A stretch of DNA of 64,000 nt from Streptococcus sp. HMSC078D09 (GCF_001813675.1 NZ_KV813675.1:115396-179395); one strand, 5' to 3'. Shown: positions 24,998-34,890, numbered from the stretch's first letter. Numbers and translations are program-made. Notes: generated by a model not told the origin, from the sequence alone.

Positions 24998-27712
24998 TTA
25001 TTTCAAATCCGACATCACTTGTTTCTTCGTGAAGGTGCGCTCTTGTTTGTTAGCTAAGGCCTTGATGCGCGCGTCAAGGAGAATAGCGCGACCTTCGGCA
25101 CTTCGGGTATAGACGAGGTCATACTTGCCTATACTCTTTCGGATTTGCTCCACAAAGGCTTGGGCATCCTCTTTTCGTTTGTCAAAGAGGCTTGGTACGG
25201 CGAAATATTCTGTTTGATCGGACACTTTTTCCTGTGCTTTCAAGATATAGCGCTGATTTTCAATCGGTGCGAAAAATTCGATCATGGTTTGCGAAAAGAC
25301 TTCTTTCTCTCGCATGGTTCCGCCTTTCAAATAAATCAGCGTGTTGATGGCATCCTTTCTGTCTCGTGCGACTTGGATGTGGGTCTCCTGGGTTTGAATC
25401 TGCCCAGAAAGGAGCAGAGCTTGGTGGATAGCCTGACCAAAGACTTCTAGCCGTTTATAAGGGCTCTTATAAAGATAGTAGCGGAGCCAGGCAAGGAGAG
25501 CGAGAACAGCTAGGAAGAATAGAAGAATAAGAGACCCTTTATTCCATCCTCCTCTATGTGAATAGTAAATAAAGTTGGCGAAAGCATCGGTCAAAGTGGC
25601 GGCCGTTAGCCAACGAGCTAGCTTCCTGGCGTCAAAAAATAGGGCTAGGGGCAGGAAGTGTTTATCCACTTGAACCTCATTTACAATCTCCATATTCTCC
25701 AGAATCGGCAAGGCTTTTTGCCAGCCGTCTCGGAGCTCTTGGCGGTGAGTGGAGCGCTCTAAGGTCTCTTCATTGAGTTTTTGCAACTGTTTTTTTGTAT
25801 AGCGGATATTGTCAAAAGCCAGACGTTCGATACCGGATTCGATAAAGGGTTCCTTGTAGTGGAGACCTAAAAATTGCTTCATTCGTCTTTCTAAGAGCTC
25901 CAGATCAGGACTGTATTCTTTCAGTTGATCAGTGATGGCCTCGATCTCTTCCTTTTCAAGATCGGACTTTTCATACCATTTCTTTAGGGAAAGATTGATG
26001 GAGACCAGGTGCCAGATGTTACTGGTCTTGTCTGGATCCTCAGGCCACACTCGGATGGCACGGCCTCGCATTTGGTTACTGAGCATAAAGCTACCGACAA
26101 AGCTCGCTAGGATCAGGGAATTAACGCAAGGAGCATCCCAGCCTTCTCCTAGAAGGGACTTAGTTCCAATGACGACTTGGATAAGCCCTTCTTGAAAGAG
26201 CTGGGTCACGGCTGTCACCAAATCATGTTGAGAACCAACCAAGCGAACCTTGAGAAAGTCATCAGGAGATAATTGGCCGACACTTTGGTAAGTCAATCGA
26301 TCCTCTCCTAGAAGGTCTTCTAATCTTGGCTTAGCGACCGTCGGGATGATGACGATACTGCCGGTCAAGACAGCGATGGCAGGAGGAGTTGCTTGCTCTA
26401 AGCTTTCCCTGCGAATAGATTCGAAATAAGAGAGCACTCCCAATTGAGTAAATTGGGCGTCCTTATCTCCTAGATGAACTTCAAAATCTTGGCGGATATA
26501 GTCTGTTAGGACCAGTTGGCGCAGTCGGCTTCCAAGAGCCTGGTATTCCGCCTTGAAAATTTCTCGGACTGCATTGAGTTTTCCGAGGGATTGATTGAGC
26601 AGGAGGTCTTGTTTTTTGTTGCGGACCAGTTTAACTTGTTTTCGATCGATTAAGCTGGCTGCTTTTAGTTCATGGAGGACTTGCTTCTCGTATTCCTCAG
26701 GTAGATTGTACCAGTGAGGTACCTGAAAGAGCAGACCTTGCAGGAGAATTTCAAGCCAGTCCAGGGTGAAAGCAGGTAGTTTCTTGGCTCCTAAGAGGTC
26801 CTGGAAACGTTTGGGAAAGACGATTCCCTTGCTTCGAAGAAAGATCAGGGTAGCAGAGAGATACTGGGGATCATTGAGCAATTCATCATCGCTGATCTGA
26901 CCCGATAAGGCTTGGCAGTTTTGGAGGTATTGGCAAAAGAGGGGATCGGAAGTCAGTTGCTGCAAGAAAGCATTCTTTTGTTGGCTAAAGGCGTCCAACT
27001 GCTCTTGCTCTTCCTTGGTTGGAAAGGCAAAGTAAACATAGTCTTGATGGGGACAAAGGGTGTCTTCTTTGACCAATTCGGGGACGGTGATTTCCTCATC
27101 GATCTCACCACACATGCGGATATAGCGATCCCAAAGGGCAGGATCCCCTTCATAGGGAGGGGTAGCAGTAAGGGAGATCATCTTTAAGTCAGGGAAGGCT
27201 TGACGAAAGGCTTCCAAACTCTTCCACCACTCATTACGCAGGTGATGACACTCATCCAAACAAAGGGTTCCGAGTGAGATGGCTTGGAAAGTAGTAAAGA
27301 TATCAAAGCCTTTGAAATCAAATGTTTCAATCTCTGCCTGGTCATCGGTATCCTCAGCTTGTGATTGACCGACGACTTGGTTCATGGCGCTGTGTAGGGC
27401 CTGATAGGTAGCCACTGTAATCAGCTTAGGGTGTTTGAGGTCCTGAGAGATCAATTGCTCCGCTTGGCTTTCATCACTCAAGAATGCCTGGATAATCCGG
27501 TCCACCCATTGCTGACGAATGGTGACCGTAGGAGCCAAGATCAGGGTTGGCTGGCCAAAGCGTCTGATAAATTCGATTCCCAGGGTTGTTTTTCCAGAGC
27601 CAGGAGCTGCTACCAAATGTAGATGGCCATCCGCCATAAAAGCGTCACTCTTATCGAGAACGCGTTTTTGATAGTGTCTCCATTGGCCTGTAAAGGCTAG
27701 TTCTTGTAACAT
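24998..27712 (-). CDS. SF2 DEAD/DEAH-type helicase with a C-terminal membrane segment
   Basis: About 904 residues from ATG at 27712, chosen because GGGAGG precedes it. Helicase motif I is APGSGKTT (about residue 38), motif II is DECH in LCLDECHHLRNEW, motif III is SLTATPP, and motif VI is QMRGRAIRVWP, after the second RecA domain motif GTKSLLGEGWDAP. Between the two RecA domains is a long insert. After about residue 640 the protein leaves the helicase core and has a hydrophobic helix (SLILLFFLAVLALLAWLRYY, about residue 735), then a soluble tail of about 150 residues. It is alone, with no methylase or nuclease nearby. A role in DNA processing or phage defence is possible but unproven. Confidence 0.8.
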   Translation of the reverse strand: MLQELAFTGQWRHYQKRVLDKSDAFMADGHLHLVAAPGSGKTTLGIEFIRRFGQPTLILAPTVTIRQQWVDRIIQAFLSDESQAEQLISQDLKHPKLITVATYQALHSAMNQVVGQSQAEDTDDQAEIETFDFKGFDIFTTFQAISLGTLCLDECHHLRNEWWKSLEAFRQAFPDLKMISLTATPPYEGDPALWDRYIRMCGEIDEEITVPELVKEDTLCPHQDYVYFAFPTKEEQEQLDAFSQQKNAFLQQLTSDPLFCQYLQNCQALSGQISDDELLNDPQYLSATLIFLRSKGIVFPKRFQDLLGAKKLPAFTLDWLEILLQGLLFQVPHWYNLPEEYEKQVLHELKAASLIDRKQVKLVRNKKQDLLLNQSLGKLNAVREIFKAEYQALGSRLRQLVLTDYIRQDFEVHLGDKDAQFTQLGVLSYFESIRRESLEQATPPAIAVLTGSIVIIPTVAKPRLEDLLGEDRLTYQSVGQLSPDDFLKVRLVGSQHDLVTAVTQLFQEGLIQVVIGTKSLLGEGWDAPCVNSLILASFVGSFMLSNQMRGRAIRVWPEDPDKTSNIWHLVSINLSLKKWYEKSDLEKEEIEAITDQLKEYSPDLELLERRMKQFLGLHYKEPFIESGIERLAFDNIRYTKKQLQKLNEETLERSTHRQELRDGWQKALPILENMEIVNEVQVDKHFLPLALFFDARKLARWLTAATLTDAFANFIYYSHRGGWNKGSLILLFFLAVLALLAWLRYYLYKSPYKRLEVFGQAIHQALLLSGQIQTQETHIQVARDRKDAINTLIYLKGGTMREKEVFSQTMIEFFAPIENQRYILKAQEKVSDQTEYFAVPSLFDKRKEDAQAFVEQIRKSIGKYDLVYTRSAEGRAILLDARIKALANKQERTFTKKQVMSDLK

Positions 27713-27828
27713 TGGTTTCCTCCCTTGTACTGTCCCCATTATATCATAGCGGAGGACAAGAATCTTTTGTTAGAAATTGAAGATTTCCGCTTTCTAATGA
27801 AAATAGCGAAGGGGAAATTTTTAGTGAT

Positions 27829-27857
27829 AAAAAGCCCAATCAATGGATTAGGCTTTT
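27829..27857 (-). terminator. terminator of the LPXTG gene
   Basis: AAAAGCCCAATC, AATG, GATTAGGCTTTT, one mismatch. On the minus strand it follows the surface-protein gene stop by a few bases and ends in T residues. Confidence 0.7.
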
Positions 27858-27861
27858 CATG

Positions 27862-29292
27862 TTAGTCTTTCTTTGTTTTACGAGAGAGGCCAAAGGCAGC
27901 ACTCATGCTGAGAAGACCAAGGCCAAGAGTTGTCAAGGCAGTTGAGGTCTTGCTTCCTGTATTTGGAAGGCTTGCTTCTTTTTGAGGAAGAGCTGCTGGT
28001 GCGATATAAACTTCCGTTTTCACAGGCTCGTTTTTAGCTGGTATGAATACGGTCGGTTTCGCAGGTGTTACAACAGCCGGTTTTTGAGGAGTAGGAGTCG
28101 GTGTTGCAGGCGTTTGGATGCTAGGTGTTTGTGGTTTTGTTTTCGCTACACGATGAGTTTTTGAAATCAACTCATACTTGTCTGTTTGGACTTTGAAGAC
28201 ACGACCTTTTTGGACGGTTTCAACGACTTTGTTAGCAAATTGAACGTTCAACAAGTCACCGAAATCTTTGCGGATATCCAAGTAAAGACCATTTGTCCCG
28301 TTAACCAATGGATCAAAGTCTTTTTTGTCACCTTTTTCGCCAACTACGGTCAAAGAAATACCAGCATCTTGAAGGGCCTTCAGTGTTGCTTCTTTTGTCG
28401 GGAGGGGATTCTTAAATGGAGTATCCATATCGATTGGCTCGTCTGTAATGACGAAAGCAAAGCGATGGTTGTTTGCTCCAGTTCCCCAGTTGTAATCTGC
28501 TGAAGTGGCAATATGGTGTAATGGAACAGTAGTATTTTCATAACTACCACCAGTTTTGATAGTGTTCAGAGCGGAAATAAAGCTTTCTGGATCACTTGTG
28601 AACTTAGATCCATCGAAATCATGGTATTTAACCTCTTTAGATCTTTCGTATTCAGCTAATCCTATACGAGCTTGAATTTTCTTGGCAGATAGATTGCGAA
28701 CAAAGGTCTCGATATTCTTCATTGTATCATTGATGTGAGAATTCATCGAACTTGATTTATCAATGACAAAGACGATGTCTGATGTTCCTTGAACTTCTTT
28801 TTTATTGACGATATCTGCTTCTTTTGTCACTTCGACTACAGTTGTTTTATTGACAGTTTCTGTAGTTGTCTCAGTGTAGTCAGCTGTTTCTTTGGTTGAT
28901 GTAGCTGTCTTGGTAGAAGAGACTGGTTTTGAAGTGCCAACAGGTGTGTTTGGATCTGCTAAGCTAGTCGTTTTGATGGTTGCTGTTGAGGTAGTGGTTG
29001 TATCTGCACCGTCTGTTTTAGCAGATGGGCCAGTTTTTTTAACGTCCACAGCGATGACATCCCCAGTTTTTGCTTTATCAGCAGGAACAACTGGTGTATT
29101 GGCTTTGGCGTTGATTTCTTCTGTTGCAGCAGTGATAGGTGATTTTGCTGCTGTAGTAGCTGCAGGAGCAGCTTGGGTTGTTGCAGGTGCAACGTCATCA
29201 GCAGAAGCAATAGTCGTTCCTGTGAAGACCGTTCCTAAAACAACGGAAGCCAAAGTTAAAGTTTGTTTACGTGAAATAGTATATTTTTTCAA
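27862..29292 (-). CDS. LPXTG-anchored surface protein with a von Willebrand factor A domain
   Basis: About 476 residues from TTG at 29292, chosen because AAAAGGGG precedes it and the promoter maps just upstream. The signal peptide (LTLASVVLGTVFTGTTIASA) is cleaved near residue 34. Next comes a Thr/Ala/Lys-rich stalk (about 35-165), a VWA domain (about 170-370) with the metal-ion-dependent adhesion motif DKSSS (D-x-S-x-S), and a Pro/Thr repeat linker (TPTPQKPAVVTPAKPT). The C-terminus has LPNTG, a hydrophobic helix and a KTKKD tail, so sortase A links it to the wall. It probably acts as an adhesin binding a host or salivary ligand; the ligand is unknown. Confidence 0.85.
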   Translation of the reverse strand: MKKYTISRKQTLTLASVVLGTVFTGTTIASADDVAPATTQAAPAATTAAKSPITAATEEINAKANTPVVPADKAKTGDVIAVDVKKTGPSAKTDGADTTTTSTATIKTTSLADPNTPVGTSKPVSSTKTATSTKETADYTETTTETVNKTTVVEVTKEADIVNKKEVQGTSDIVFVIDKSSSMNSHINDTMKNIETFVRNLSAKKIQARIGLAEYERSKEVKYHDFDGSKFTSDPESFISALNTIKTGGSYENTTVPLHHIATSADYNWGTGANNHRFAFVITDEPIDMDTPFKNPLPTKEATLKALQDAGISLTVVGEKGDKKDFDPLVNGTNGLYLDIRKDFGDLLNVQFANKVVETVQKGRVFKVQTDKYELISKTHRVAKTKPQTPSIQTPATPTPTPQKPAVVTPAKPTVFIPAKNEPVKTEVYIAPAALPQKEASLPNTGSKTSTALTTLGLGLLSMSAAFGLSRKTKKD

Positions 29293-29323
29293 AATACGTC
29301 CCCTTTTTAATAAACTTTTTTCT

Positions 29324-29352
29324 ATCATACAGGTTTTTGAAAAACTTGTCAA
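29324..29352 (-). promoter_or_regulatory. promoter of the LPXTG gene
   Basis: On the minus strand TTGACA (29352-29347), 17 bp, TATGAT (29329-29324). It is 31 bp upstream of the TTG start and supports that start, because the longer in-frame reading begins above the promoter. Confidence 0.8.
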
Positions 29353-29461
29353 CGGTATAATAATCAAGGGTTTTACCGACTTTTATATCCCTAATTATTG
29401 ATAAAAAGCTGAATGAGAAAAATATACACAAAATAATTTAAATATACAAAGTGTGCAAAAG

Positions 29462-29500
29462 AAAATAGGATTCCCACAAATTTGCAGGAATCCTTATTTT
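29462..29500. terminator. bidirectional hairpin in the surface protein-mleR spacer
   Basis: AAAATAGGATTCC pairs with GGAATCCTTATTTT. It is in the 29353-29593 spacer, which otherwise shows nothing, and would end transcripts from mleR. Confidence 0.6.
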
Positions 29501-29593
29501 ATCGGCATTTCTACTATATTTTTTAGTCGTAAAAAATACTAGCTAGTCACTTTATTTATGTTTCTGCATTAGCACTAAGAACAAAGACTACGA

Positions 29594-30469
29594 TTAGTTT
29601 AGTAATTTTTCAAAGAATTGGATGACCTCTGGTTTGAGATTACTTTCCTTCGGTTCAACTAGTGAAACGTAAAAACTAATCCGTTCACTTTCTGCCATCG
29701 GAATCGCGATCAGTTCTTCTTCACCATCTGTTAGTGCAAGATCTGCTAGTAAACTGATCCCCACTTGTTTACGAAGGAGTTGTTTTAGAAGCTGAATATC
29801 ATCCGTCTGAAAGAAGGGTGTAGCCTCATGGTGATAGCGCTCATTCAACTGTTCAAAGGCTTTTAAATGAACAAAGTGCTCATCTGGAATGATAAAATCT
29901 TCATCGATGACGTCTGAAAATTGTAATACTTTTTTGGAGGCTAGTGGATGGTTATGATGAAGGATATAGAAGAGATCTCGTTTGGCTATTTCTCTTACCT
30001 GGAAGCGATGATCTTTAATCGGTTCCAAACTCCCTAAAAAACTAGCATCTAGTTCCCCTTTGGAAAGCATTTCTAAAAGTTCGACAGATCCTTCTTGGAC
30101 AGGATGGATACTTTGAAGAGCTGCAACATTACTGATAAAGGCGGGTTGTTTTCGGACAAGATAGTCAATGATGATTGGTGGGAAACCAACCGTATTGAAT
30201 TGAGAGAGACTCCGGAGGATCTCTTTTTTGGCCCCTTGAATCTCAGGTAAGACCTTTTGAATATGTCGTAGCAAGATTTCTCCTTGGGGCGTCAATTTGA
30301 AAGTACGATGAGAAGGATCGTGCGCGATTAATGGACAGTGAAATTCCTTTTCTAGTCGTTTAATCGCATAGGAAACGGATGGTTGACTGATCCCGTGTTT
30401 TTGGGCAACCCCAGTAAAGGATTGCTGTTGACTAAGATCAAGAAAATAATAAAAGTCCTTAAGATTCAT
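29594..30469 (-). CDS. mleR: LysR-family regulator, MleR-like
   Basis: A 291-residue LysR-type regulator from ATG at 30469. The N-terminal winged helix is MNLKDFYYFLDLSQQQSFTG and QPSVSYAIKRLEKEF (residues 1-45), followed by a two-lobed effector domain with PIIIDYLVRKQP. It lies upstream of and divergent from malolactic enzyme and malate permease genes (mleS, mleP), the layout of the mle locus in S. mutans and Lactococcus, where MleR responds to malate. The XRE gene lies between. The in-frame ATG at 30508 lacks a ribosome-binding site. Confidence 0.8.
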   Translation of the reverse strand: MNLKDFYYFLDLSQQQSFTGVAQKHGISQPSVSYAIKRLEKEFHCPLIAHDPSHRTFKLTPQGEILLRHIQKVLPEIQGAKKEILRSLSQFNTVGFPPIIIDYLVRKQPAFISNVAALQSIHPVQEGSVELLEMLSKGELDASFLGSLEPIKDHRFQVREIAKRDLFYILHHNHPLASKKVLQFSDVIDEDFIIPDEHFVHLKAFEQLNERYHHEATPFFQTDDIQLLKQLLRKQVGISLLADLALTDGEEELIAIPMAESERISFYVSLVEPKESNLKPEVIQFFEKLLN

Positions 30470-30580
30470 TGGGCTCCCTCTTCTAAATAGACAGACATGG
30501 ATAAGCAAAAATTATCCGTGATAGCTAATTTGACTATATGATTTTTTGTTTGTTACAATCTGAGGTGAGTCAGAGGACAA

Positions 30581-30931
30581 TTAAAGGCTATCTAAAAGAT
30601 CTTCGAAAATCGTTAGGATCTTCTCCCTTTTTCCAACTGGAAGTTGCTTAATTTTCATATTTACTCTCTTAAGTGAAAGATTGTCGTTAGGATCTGAAGA
30701 TGATTCAAGTGAATTAAAATTGAAGAATTCTTCAGGCGTTAACTCAAGAGCAGAAATGACTTTTTCAAGACTGTGAATGGTCAGATTCACGTTTTGATTT
30801 TCCAATTGATTGATGTATTTTAATCCAAGATCTGCCCGTTCCGATAGCTCCTCTTGACTCATGTTTTGTTTTTTTCGCAAATATTTGACCTTTTGCGCTA
30901 TATACCGTTGTAAATAATGTTTTGTTTTCAT
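30581..30931 (-). CDS. small XRE-family regulator
   Basis: A 116-residue protein from ATG at 30931. The Cro/CI helix-turn-helix is KVKYLRKKQNMSQEELSERA, then DLGLKYINQLENQN. The C-terminal half (to 116) is helical and charged, with a short LPVGKREKILTIFEDLL tail. It sits between mleR and mleS on the mleR strand. The TTG at 30946 is less likely. The -10-like TATTCT lies only about six bases before this ATG, hinting at a leaderless message. Its target is unknown; the neighbouring mle genes are candidates. Confidence 0.75.
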   Translation of the reverse strand: MKTKHYLQRYIAQKVKYLRKKQNMSQEELSERADLGLKYINQLENQNVNLTIHSLEKVISALELTPEEFFNFNSLESSSDPNDNLSLKRVNMKIKQLPVGKREKILTIFEDLLDSL

Positions 30932-31248
30932 GTAACCAGAATACAAGTTTTAAATGACAAAAATAACACCTTAAACAAAACAAAGTATCTTATAACAAAC
31001 ATATTTTGGATTTATTATCTATGGCTTTTATAGGTATTGATCATCATAAGTAGAAAAAAGAATACCTGAAAACAGTGGATCTTTTGATGAGAATAACCTT
31101 CTAAAAGGTGGAAAGGAACAGGCTTTTTTAAGAGATGACTATGACGATCTAGGAAGTGATGGATAAGCCTATTATTTTGTTATCTTTTGAAATCGCATCA
31201 TTTTCGGTTGTATCGCCTGAACTTTCATTGACTGATTTATTCATATTG

Positions 31249-31294
31249 TATCATATAGATAACAAAGTGTCATTTAAAGAAAAAGTGTTATAAT
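31249..31294 (+). promoter_or_regulatory. mleS promoter with candidate MleR site
   Basis: Extended -10 TGTTATAAT (31286-31294) with only a weak -35 (GTGTCA). Upstream is the inverted repeat TATC-ATATA-GATA (31249-31261). A weak -35 with a palindrome above it suits a LysR-activated promoter. The rest of 30947-31248 shows no gene. Confidence 0.5.
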
Positions 31295-31322
31295 AGAATA
31301 AACTAAATAAGGAGGTCACATG

Positions 31323-32948
31323 ATGACTGCACATGATATTTTAAACAACCCTTTCCTCAATAAAGGAACTGCCTTTACTTTAGAGGAACGTAAGCAACTA
31401 GGTCTCATTGGCCTCCTGCCACCTTACGTCCAAACTATTGAAGAACAAGCAGCGCAAACTTATGCGCAAATGCAAACAAAGGTTAATGATTTGGAAAAAC
31501 GTTTGTTCCTAATGGAAATTTTTAATACAAATCGTACTCTATTTTACTACCTATTTGCTCAACATTTGGAAGAGTTTAATCCAATTGTCTATGATCCAAC
31601 TATTGCTGATACCATTGAAGGGTATAGCGATCTCTTTGTAGATCCACAATATGCCGCATATCTTGATATCAATCATCCTGAAAATATCGAAGCAACTTTG
31701 AAAAATGCAGCAGGGGACCGTGAAATTCGTCTTATTGTTGTGACAGATGCAGAAGGTATTCTCGGTATTGGTGACTGGGGTACAAATGGTGTTGATATTT
31801 CTGTTGGGAAATTGATGGTCTATACTGGAGCTGCAGGAATCGATCCTTCAACGGTGCTTCCTTTGGTCATTGATGCAGGTACCAACCGTGAAGAATTGCG
31901 TAACAATCCTAATTACTTAGGAAATCGTCACGAACGTGTGCGTGGAGATCGTTATTATGATTTTATCGATCAATTTGTTCAAACTGCAGAACGCCTCTTC
32001 CCTAAACTCTATCTGCACTGGGAAGATTTTGGTCGCTTAAATGCTGCTAACATCCTTGAAAAATACCGGAAGCAAATCCCAACCTTTAACGATGATATCC
32101 AAGGAACTGGTATTGTTACCCTAGGTGGGATCTTTGGGGCATTGGATATTACAGGTGAAAAATTAACGGATCAAGTTTATCTCTGCTATGGTGGTGGGAC
32201 TGCTGGTGCAGGGATTGCTTCTCGTGTCCTTCGTGAAATGGTTAGTGAAGGTCTACCTGAAGAAGAAGCTTATAAACGCTTCTTTATGGTCGACAAACAA
32301 GGTCTCCTTTTTGATGATATGGATGACTTAACGCCGCAACAAAAACCATTTGCTAAGAAACGTTCTGATTTTGCCAATGCAGATCAGTTGACGGACCTTC
32401 TTGAAGTAGTGAAGACGGTTAAACCAACCATTCTTGTGGGAACTTCAACTCAGCCGAATACTTTCACAAAAGAAATTGTAGAAGCTATGTGTGAAAACAC
32501 TGAACGTCCTATCATTTTCCCATTGTCAAACCCGACCAAACTAGCTGAGGCAAGTGCCAAAGATTTGATCGAATGGTCAGACGGAAAAGCATTTGTTGCA
32601 ACAGGAATTCCAGCTGGTACAGTTTCCTATAAAGGTGTGGACTACGTGATTGGTCAAGCGAATAATGCCCTGATTTACCCAGGTCTTGGACTTGGTATGC
32701 TGGCTTCTGAAGCGAGTCTTTTGACGGATGAAATGATTGGAGCAGCCGCACATTCATTGAGTGGGATTGTCAATCCAGGCGAACCAGGAGCACCAGTCTT
32801 ACCTCCATTCAAGTATGTAGCTGATGTTTCTATCAAAGTAGCAGAAGCAGTTGCTAAAAAAGCGCAAGAACAAGGTCTTGCGCGTGCTCAAGAAACAGAT
32901 ATGGCTAAAGCGGTACGTGATTTGAAATGGTATCCAGAATATAAATAA
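31323..32948 (+). CDS. mleS: malolactic enzyme
   Basis: A 541-residue NAD- and Mn-dependent enzyme converting L-malate to L-lactate and CO2, which raises internal pH and yields energy through malate/lactate exchange. It belongs to the malic enzyme family: the N-terminal domain has [16 protein letters not shown], catalytic region FNDDIQGTG (metal-ligand Asp), Rossmann [10 protein letters not shown] and NPTKLAE. The linked malate permease supports malolactic rather than malic enzyme activity. The ATG at 31323 is better spaced from GGAGG (31311-31315) than the ATG three bases upstream. Regulated by MleR, by analogy. Confidence 0.92.
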   Translation: MTAHDILNNPFLNKGTAFTLEERKQLGLIGLLPPYVQTIEEQAAQTYAQMQTKVNDLEKRLFLMEIFNTNRTLFYYLFAQHLEEFNPIVYDPTIADTIEGYSDLFVDPQYAAYLDINHPENIEATLKNAAGDREIRLIVVTDAEGILGIGDWGTNGVDISVGKLMVYTGAAGIDPSTVLPLVIDAGTNREELRNNPNYLGNRHERVRGDRYYDFIDQFVQTAERLFPKLYLHWEDFGRLNAANILEKYRKQIPTFNDDIQGTGIVTLGGIFGALDITGEKLTDQVYLCYGGGTAGAGIASRVLREMVSEGLPEEEAYKRFFMVDKQGLLFDDMDDLTPQQKPFAKKRSDFANADQLTDLLEVVKTVKPTILVGTSTQPNTFTKEIVEAMCENTERPIIFPLSNPTKLAEASAKDLIEWSDGKAFVATGIPAGTVSYKGVDYVIGQANNALIYPGLGLGMLASEASLLTDEMIGAAAHSLSGIVNPGEPGAPVLPPFKYVADVSIKVAEAVAKKAQEQGLARAQETDMAKAVRDLKWYPEYK

Positions 32949-33031
32949 GTAAATTTAATGGAGGTGTACGAGTGCGACTGGATGCCTTGTACACCTTTTC
33001 TTGTATGTCCTGTTAGATAGAAAGGGAGACT

Positions 33032-33979
33032 ATGGAAATCTTTTTAACGTCAATTCAGAGTATTGTACCCATTATCGTCATCATCATTCTTGGTTATTTC
33101 TTGCAAGTCCGAGGTTGGTTTCAAGAGAGTTTTGGAAATGACTTATCTAAACTGATTATGAACGTGGCCATGCCTGTTGCAATTTTTACCTCTGTTCTTA
33201 AATATTTAACTTTAGATAAATTGATTAGCTTGTCTGGCGGTTTGTTGTATACGTTTATCGCCTTCATTCTTGGTTACCTAGCGGCCTTTATCGCAGTGAA
33301 AGTTTTTAAAGTGCGCCCAGGTCGTCGAGGAACCATGATTAATACCTTTGTTAATGCTAATACCATATTTATTGGTTTGCCTTTAAATATCGCTCTGTTT
33401 GGAAATCAAGCCCTTCCTTACTTCTTGGTTTATTATATTACAAATACAGTATCTACTTGGACATTAGGTGTCTATCTGATGACTTCTGATAGTAAAGAAG
33501 GGGCTTCAAAACAGGCTCAAAAATTTAATTGGAAGAAGCTTTTCCCAGCTCCTTTATTAGGTTTTCTCGTAGCCCTCGTCTTTTTGGTGTTGCGTATTCC
33601 TGTTCCAAGTTTTGCAGAAAGCACCTTGACTTATATTGGTAGTTTAACAACGCCCTTATCTCTTGTCTATATCGGTATCGTCCTAGCTAAGGCAGGCCTT
33701 AAGACGATTCGCTTTGATAAAGATACCATTATCACACTGGTTGGTCGTTTTATTCTTGCACCTGTCATCATGCTCTTGGTTCTGAAGTTCTTCTCTCCAA
33801 ATATGGTGGCACCAGAATTTAGAACCTTTATGATTCAATCAGCAACACCAGCTTTGGCAGTTCTTCCTATTCTTGCCAATCAAGGTAAAGGCGATGTTGA
33901 GTTTTCAACGAATGTGGTCACTCTCAGCACAGTCTTATTTGTGATTGTGGTTCCAATTCTGCAGACATTGTTGGGATAG
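33032..33979 (+). CDS. mleP: malate permease, AEC family
   Basis: A 315-residue membrane carrier with about ten helices, including FVNANTIFIGLPLNIALFG and TTPLSLVYIGIV. It lies 83 bp after mleS and is presumably co-transcribed. It imports malate (with export of lactate) for malolactic fermentation. The spacer 32949-33031 has no strong terminator. The family resemblance to the gene at 16350 is clear, but only this copy is linked to a malate enzyme. Confidence 0.9.
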   Translation: MEIFLTSIQSIVPIIVIIILGYFLQVRGWFQESFGNDLSKLIMNVAMPVAIFTSVLKYLTLDKLISLSGGLLYTFIAFILGYLAAFIAVKVFKVRPGRRGTMINTFVNANTIFIGLPLNIALFGNQALPYFLVYYITNTVSTWTLGVYLMTSDSKEGASKQAQKFNWKKLFPAPLLGFLVALVFLVLRIPVPSFAESTLTYIGSLTTPLSLVYIGIVLAKAGLKTIRFDKDTIITLVGRFILAPVIMLLVLKFFSPNMVAPEFRTFMIQSATPALAVLPILANQGKGDVEFSTNVVTLSTVLFVIVVPILQTLLG

Positions 33980-34022
33980 CATTTATATGAAAATGATGTA
34001 GTTTTAGTGCTATACATTCGTC

Positions 34023-34059
34023 AAAAAGGACGTCGGATATTATACTCGACGTCCTTTTT
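34023..34059. terminator. bidirectional terminator
   Basis: AAAAAGGACGTCG pairs with CGACGTCCTTTTT across an 11-base loop; ends mleP and the convergent HAD gene. Confidence 0.85.
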
Positions 34060-34069
34060 AAACGGATGA

Positions 34070-34879
34070 CTAGATCAACACATAGGTTTCAACCGCATGC
34101 CCAGCCCCGTTTTCATTGTTGGTCTTTGTCACGACTGCTGCTCCCTCTTTCACTTCTTGTGGAGCGTTGCCCATAGCGACACCGATGCCTGCTTTTTTGA
34201 GCATAGGAAGGTCATTGAAGTTGTCCCCCATGGTGAGGACTTCTTCTAAGCTCAAGTGGTAGTGATTAGCGAGCTCAACCAGAGCATCCTCTTTAGAGAC
34301 GTGCTTAGCGGTAACTTCTAGGTAGTTGGCTTTGGAGAGATAAAAGGCGGTAGAAGGGAAGTCGTCGGCAGAAATAGCACGATAGAGGGCTTGGATCTCT
34401 TCTGGTTCTCCAATTAAGAGCAATTTGTGGAGGGGCTTTGTCGTATCCAGCAAAGGATCCAATAGGGGGAGAATATGAGGTTTTTCCCCTGTAATCCGGG
34501 CTTCCTCTTGGCTCCATTGGTCGAGATGATCGGTCATCCAGTCTTTTCCACTATAGAGGTTGATCGAAACTTGAGGGAAGTGTTGGTTGGCCCAATCAAT
34601 AAATTGACGGGCTTCAATCTTGTCTAAGGGATGCTCAAACAGAACCTGCTCTCCTTTTTGGATTAAGGCTCCATTGTAGCAGGCCATAGGACAGTCCTCT
34701 ATGCCGAGCTCTTTGGCAATAGGAGCCATCCCTTTTGGAGAGCGAGCAGAGGCCAGCACGAAAGGAATGGTTTCGCGCTTTAAATCCGGGATCAATGATG
34801 CCAACTCTGGATCGATCTGATGGTGATCATTTAAAATAGTGCCATCGATATCGCTAATGATGAGACGAATGTGAGACAT
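34070..34879 (-). CDS. Cof-type HAD-superfamily sugar phosphatase
   Basis: A 269-residue HAD hydrolase. The nucleophile motif is ISDIDGTILND (residues 8-18), motif II is VLASAR, and the C-terminal metal motif is TMGDNFNDLPML (about 205). A C2B-type cap occupies about 85-190. The family dephosphorylates sugar phosphates, FMN-like or phospho-intermediates. It follows the DeoR-type gene by 11 bp on the same strand, so the two are one operon. Substrate unknown. Confidence 0.88.
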   Translation of the reverse strand: MSHIRLIISDIDGTILNDHHQIDPELASLIPDLKRETIPFVLASARSPKGMAPIAKELGIEDCPMACYNGALIQKGEQVLFEHPLDKIEARQFIDWANQHFPQVSINLYSGKDWMTDHLDQWSQEEARITGEKPHILPLLDPLLDTTKPLHKLLLIGEPEEIQALYRAISADDFPSTAFYLSKANYLEVTAKHVSKEDALVELANHYHLSLEEVLTMGDNFNDLPMLKKAGIGVAMGNAPQEVKEGAAVVTKTNNENGAGHAVETYVLI

Positions 34880-34890
34880 AAACTTACCTC

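Noticed and set aside
28892-29401. 169-residue reading frame opposite the surface-protein gene
   Set aside because: It is the antisense of the Thr/Ala-rich stalk; low-complexity Val/Ala-rich output, no ribosome-binding site, and the sense gene is well supported.
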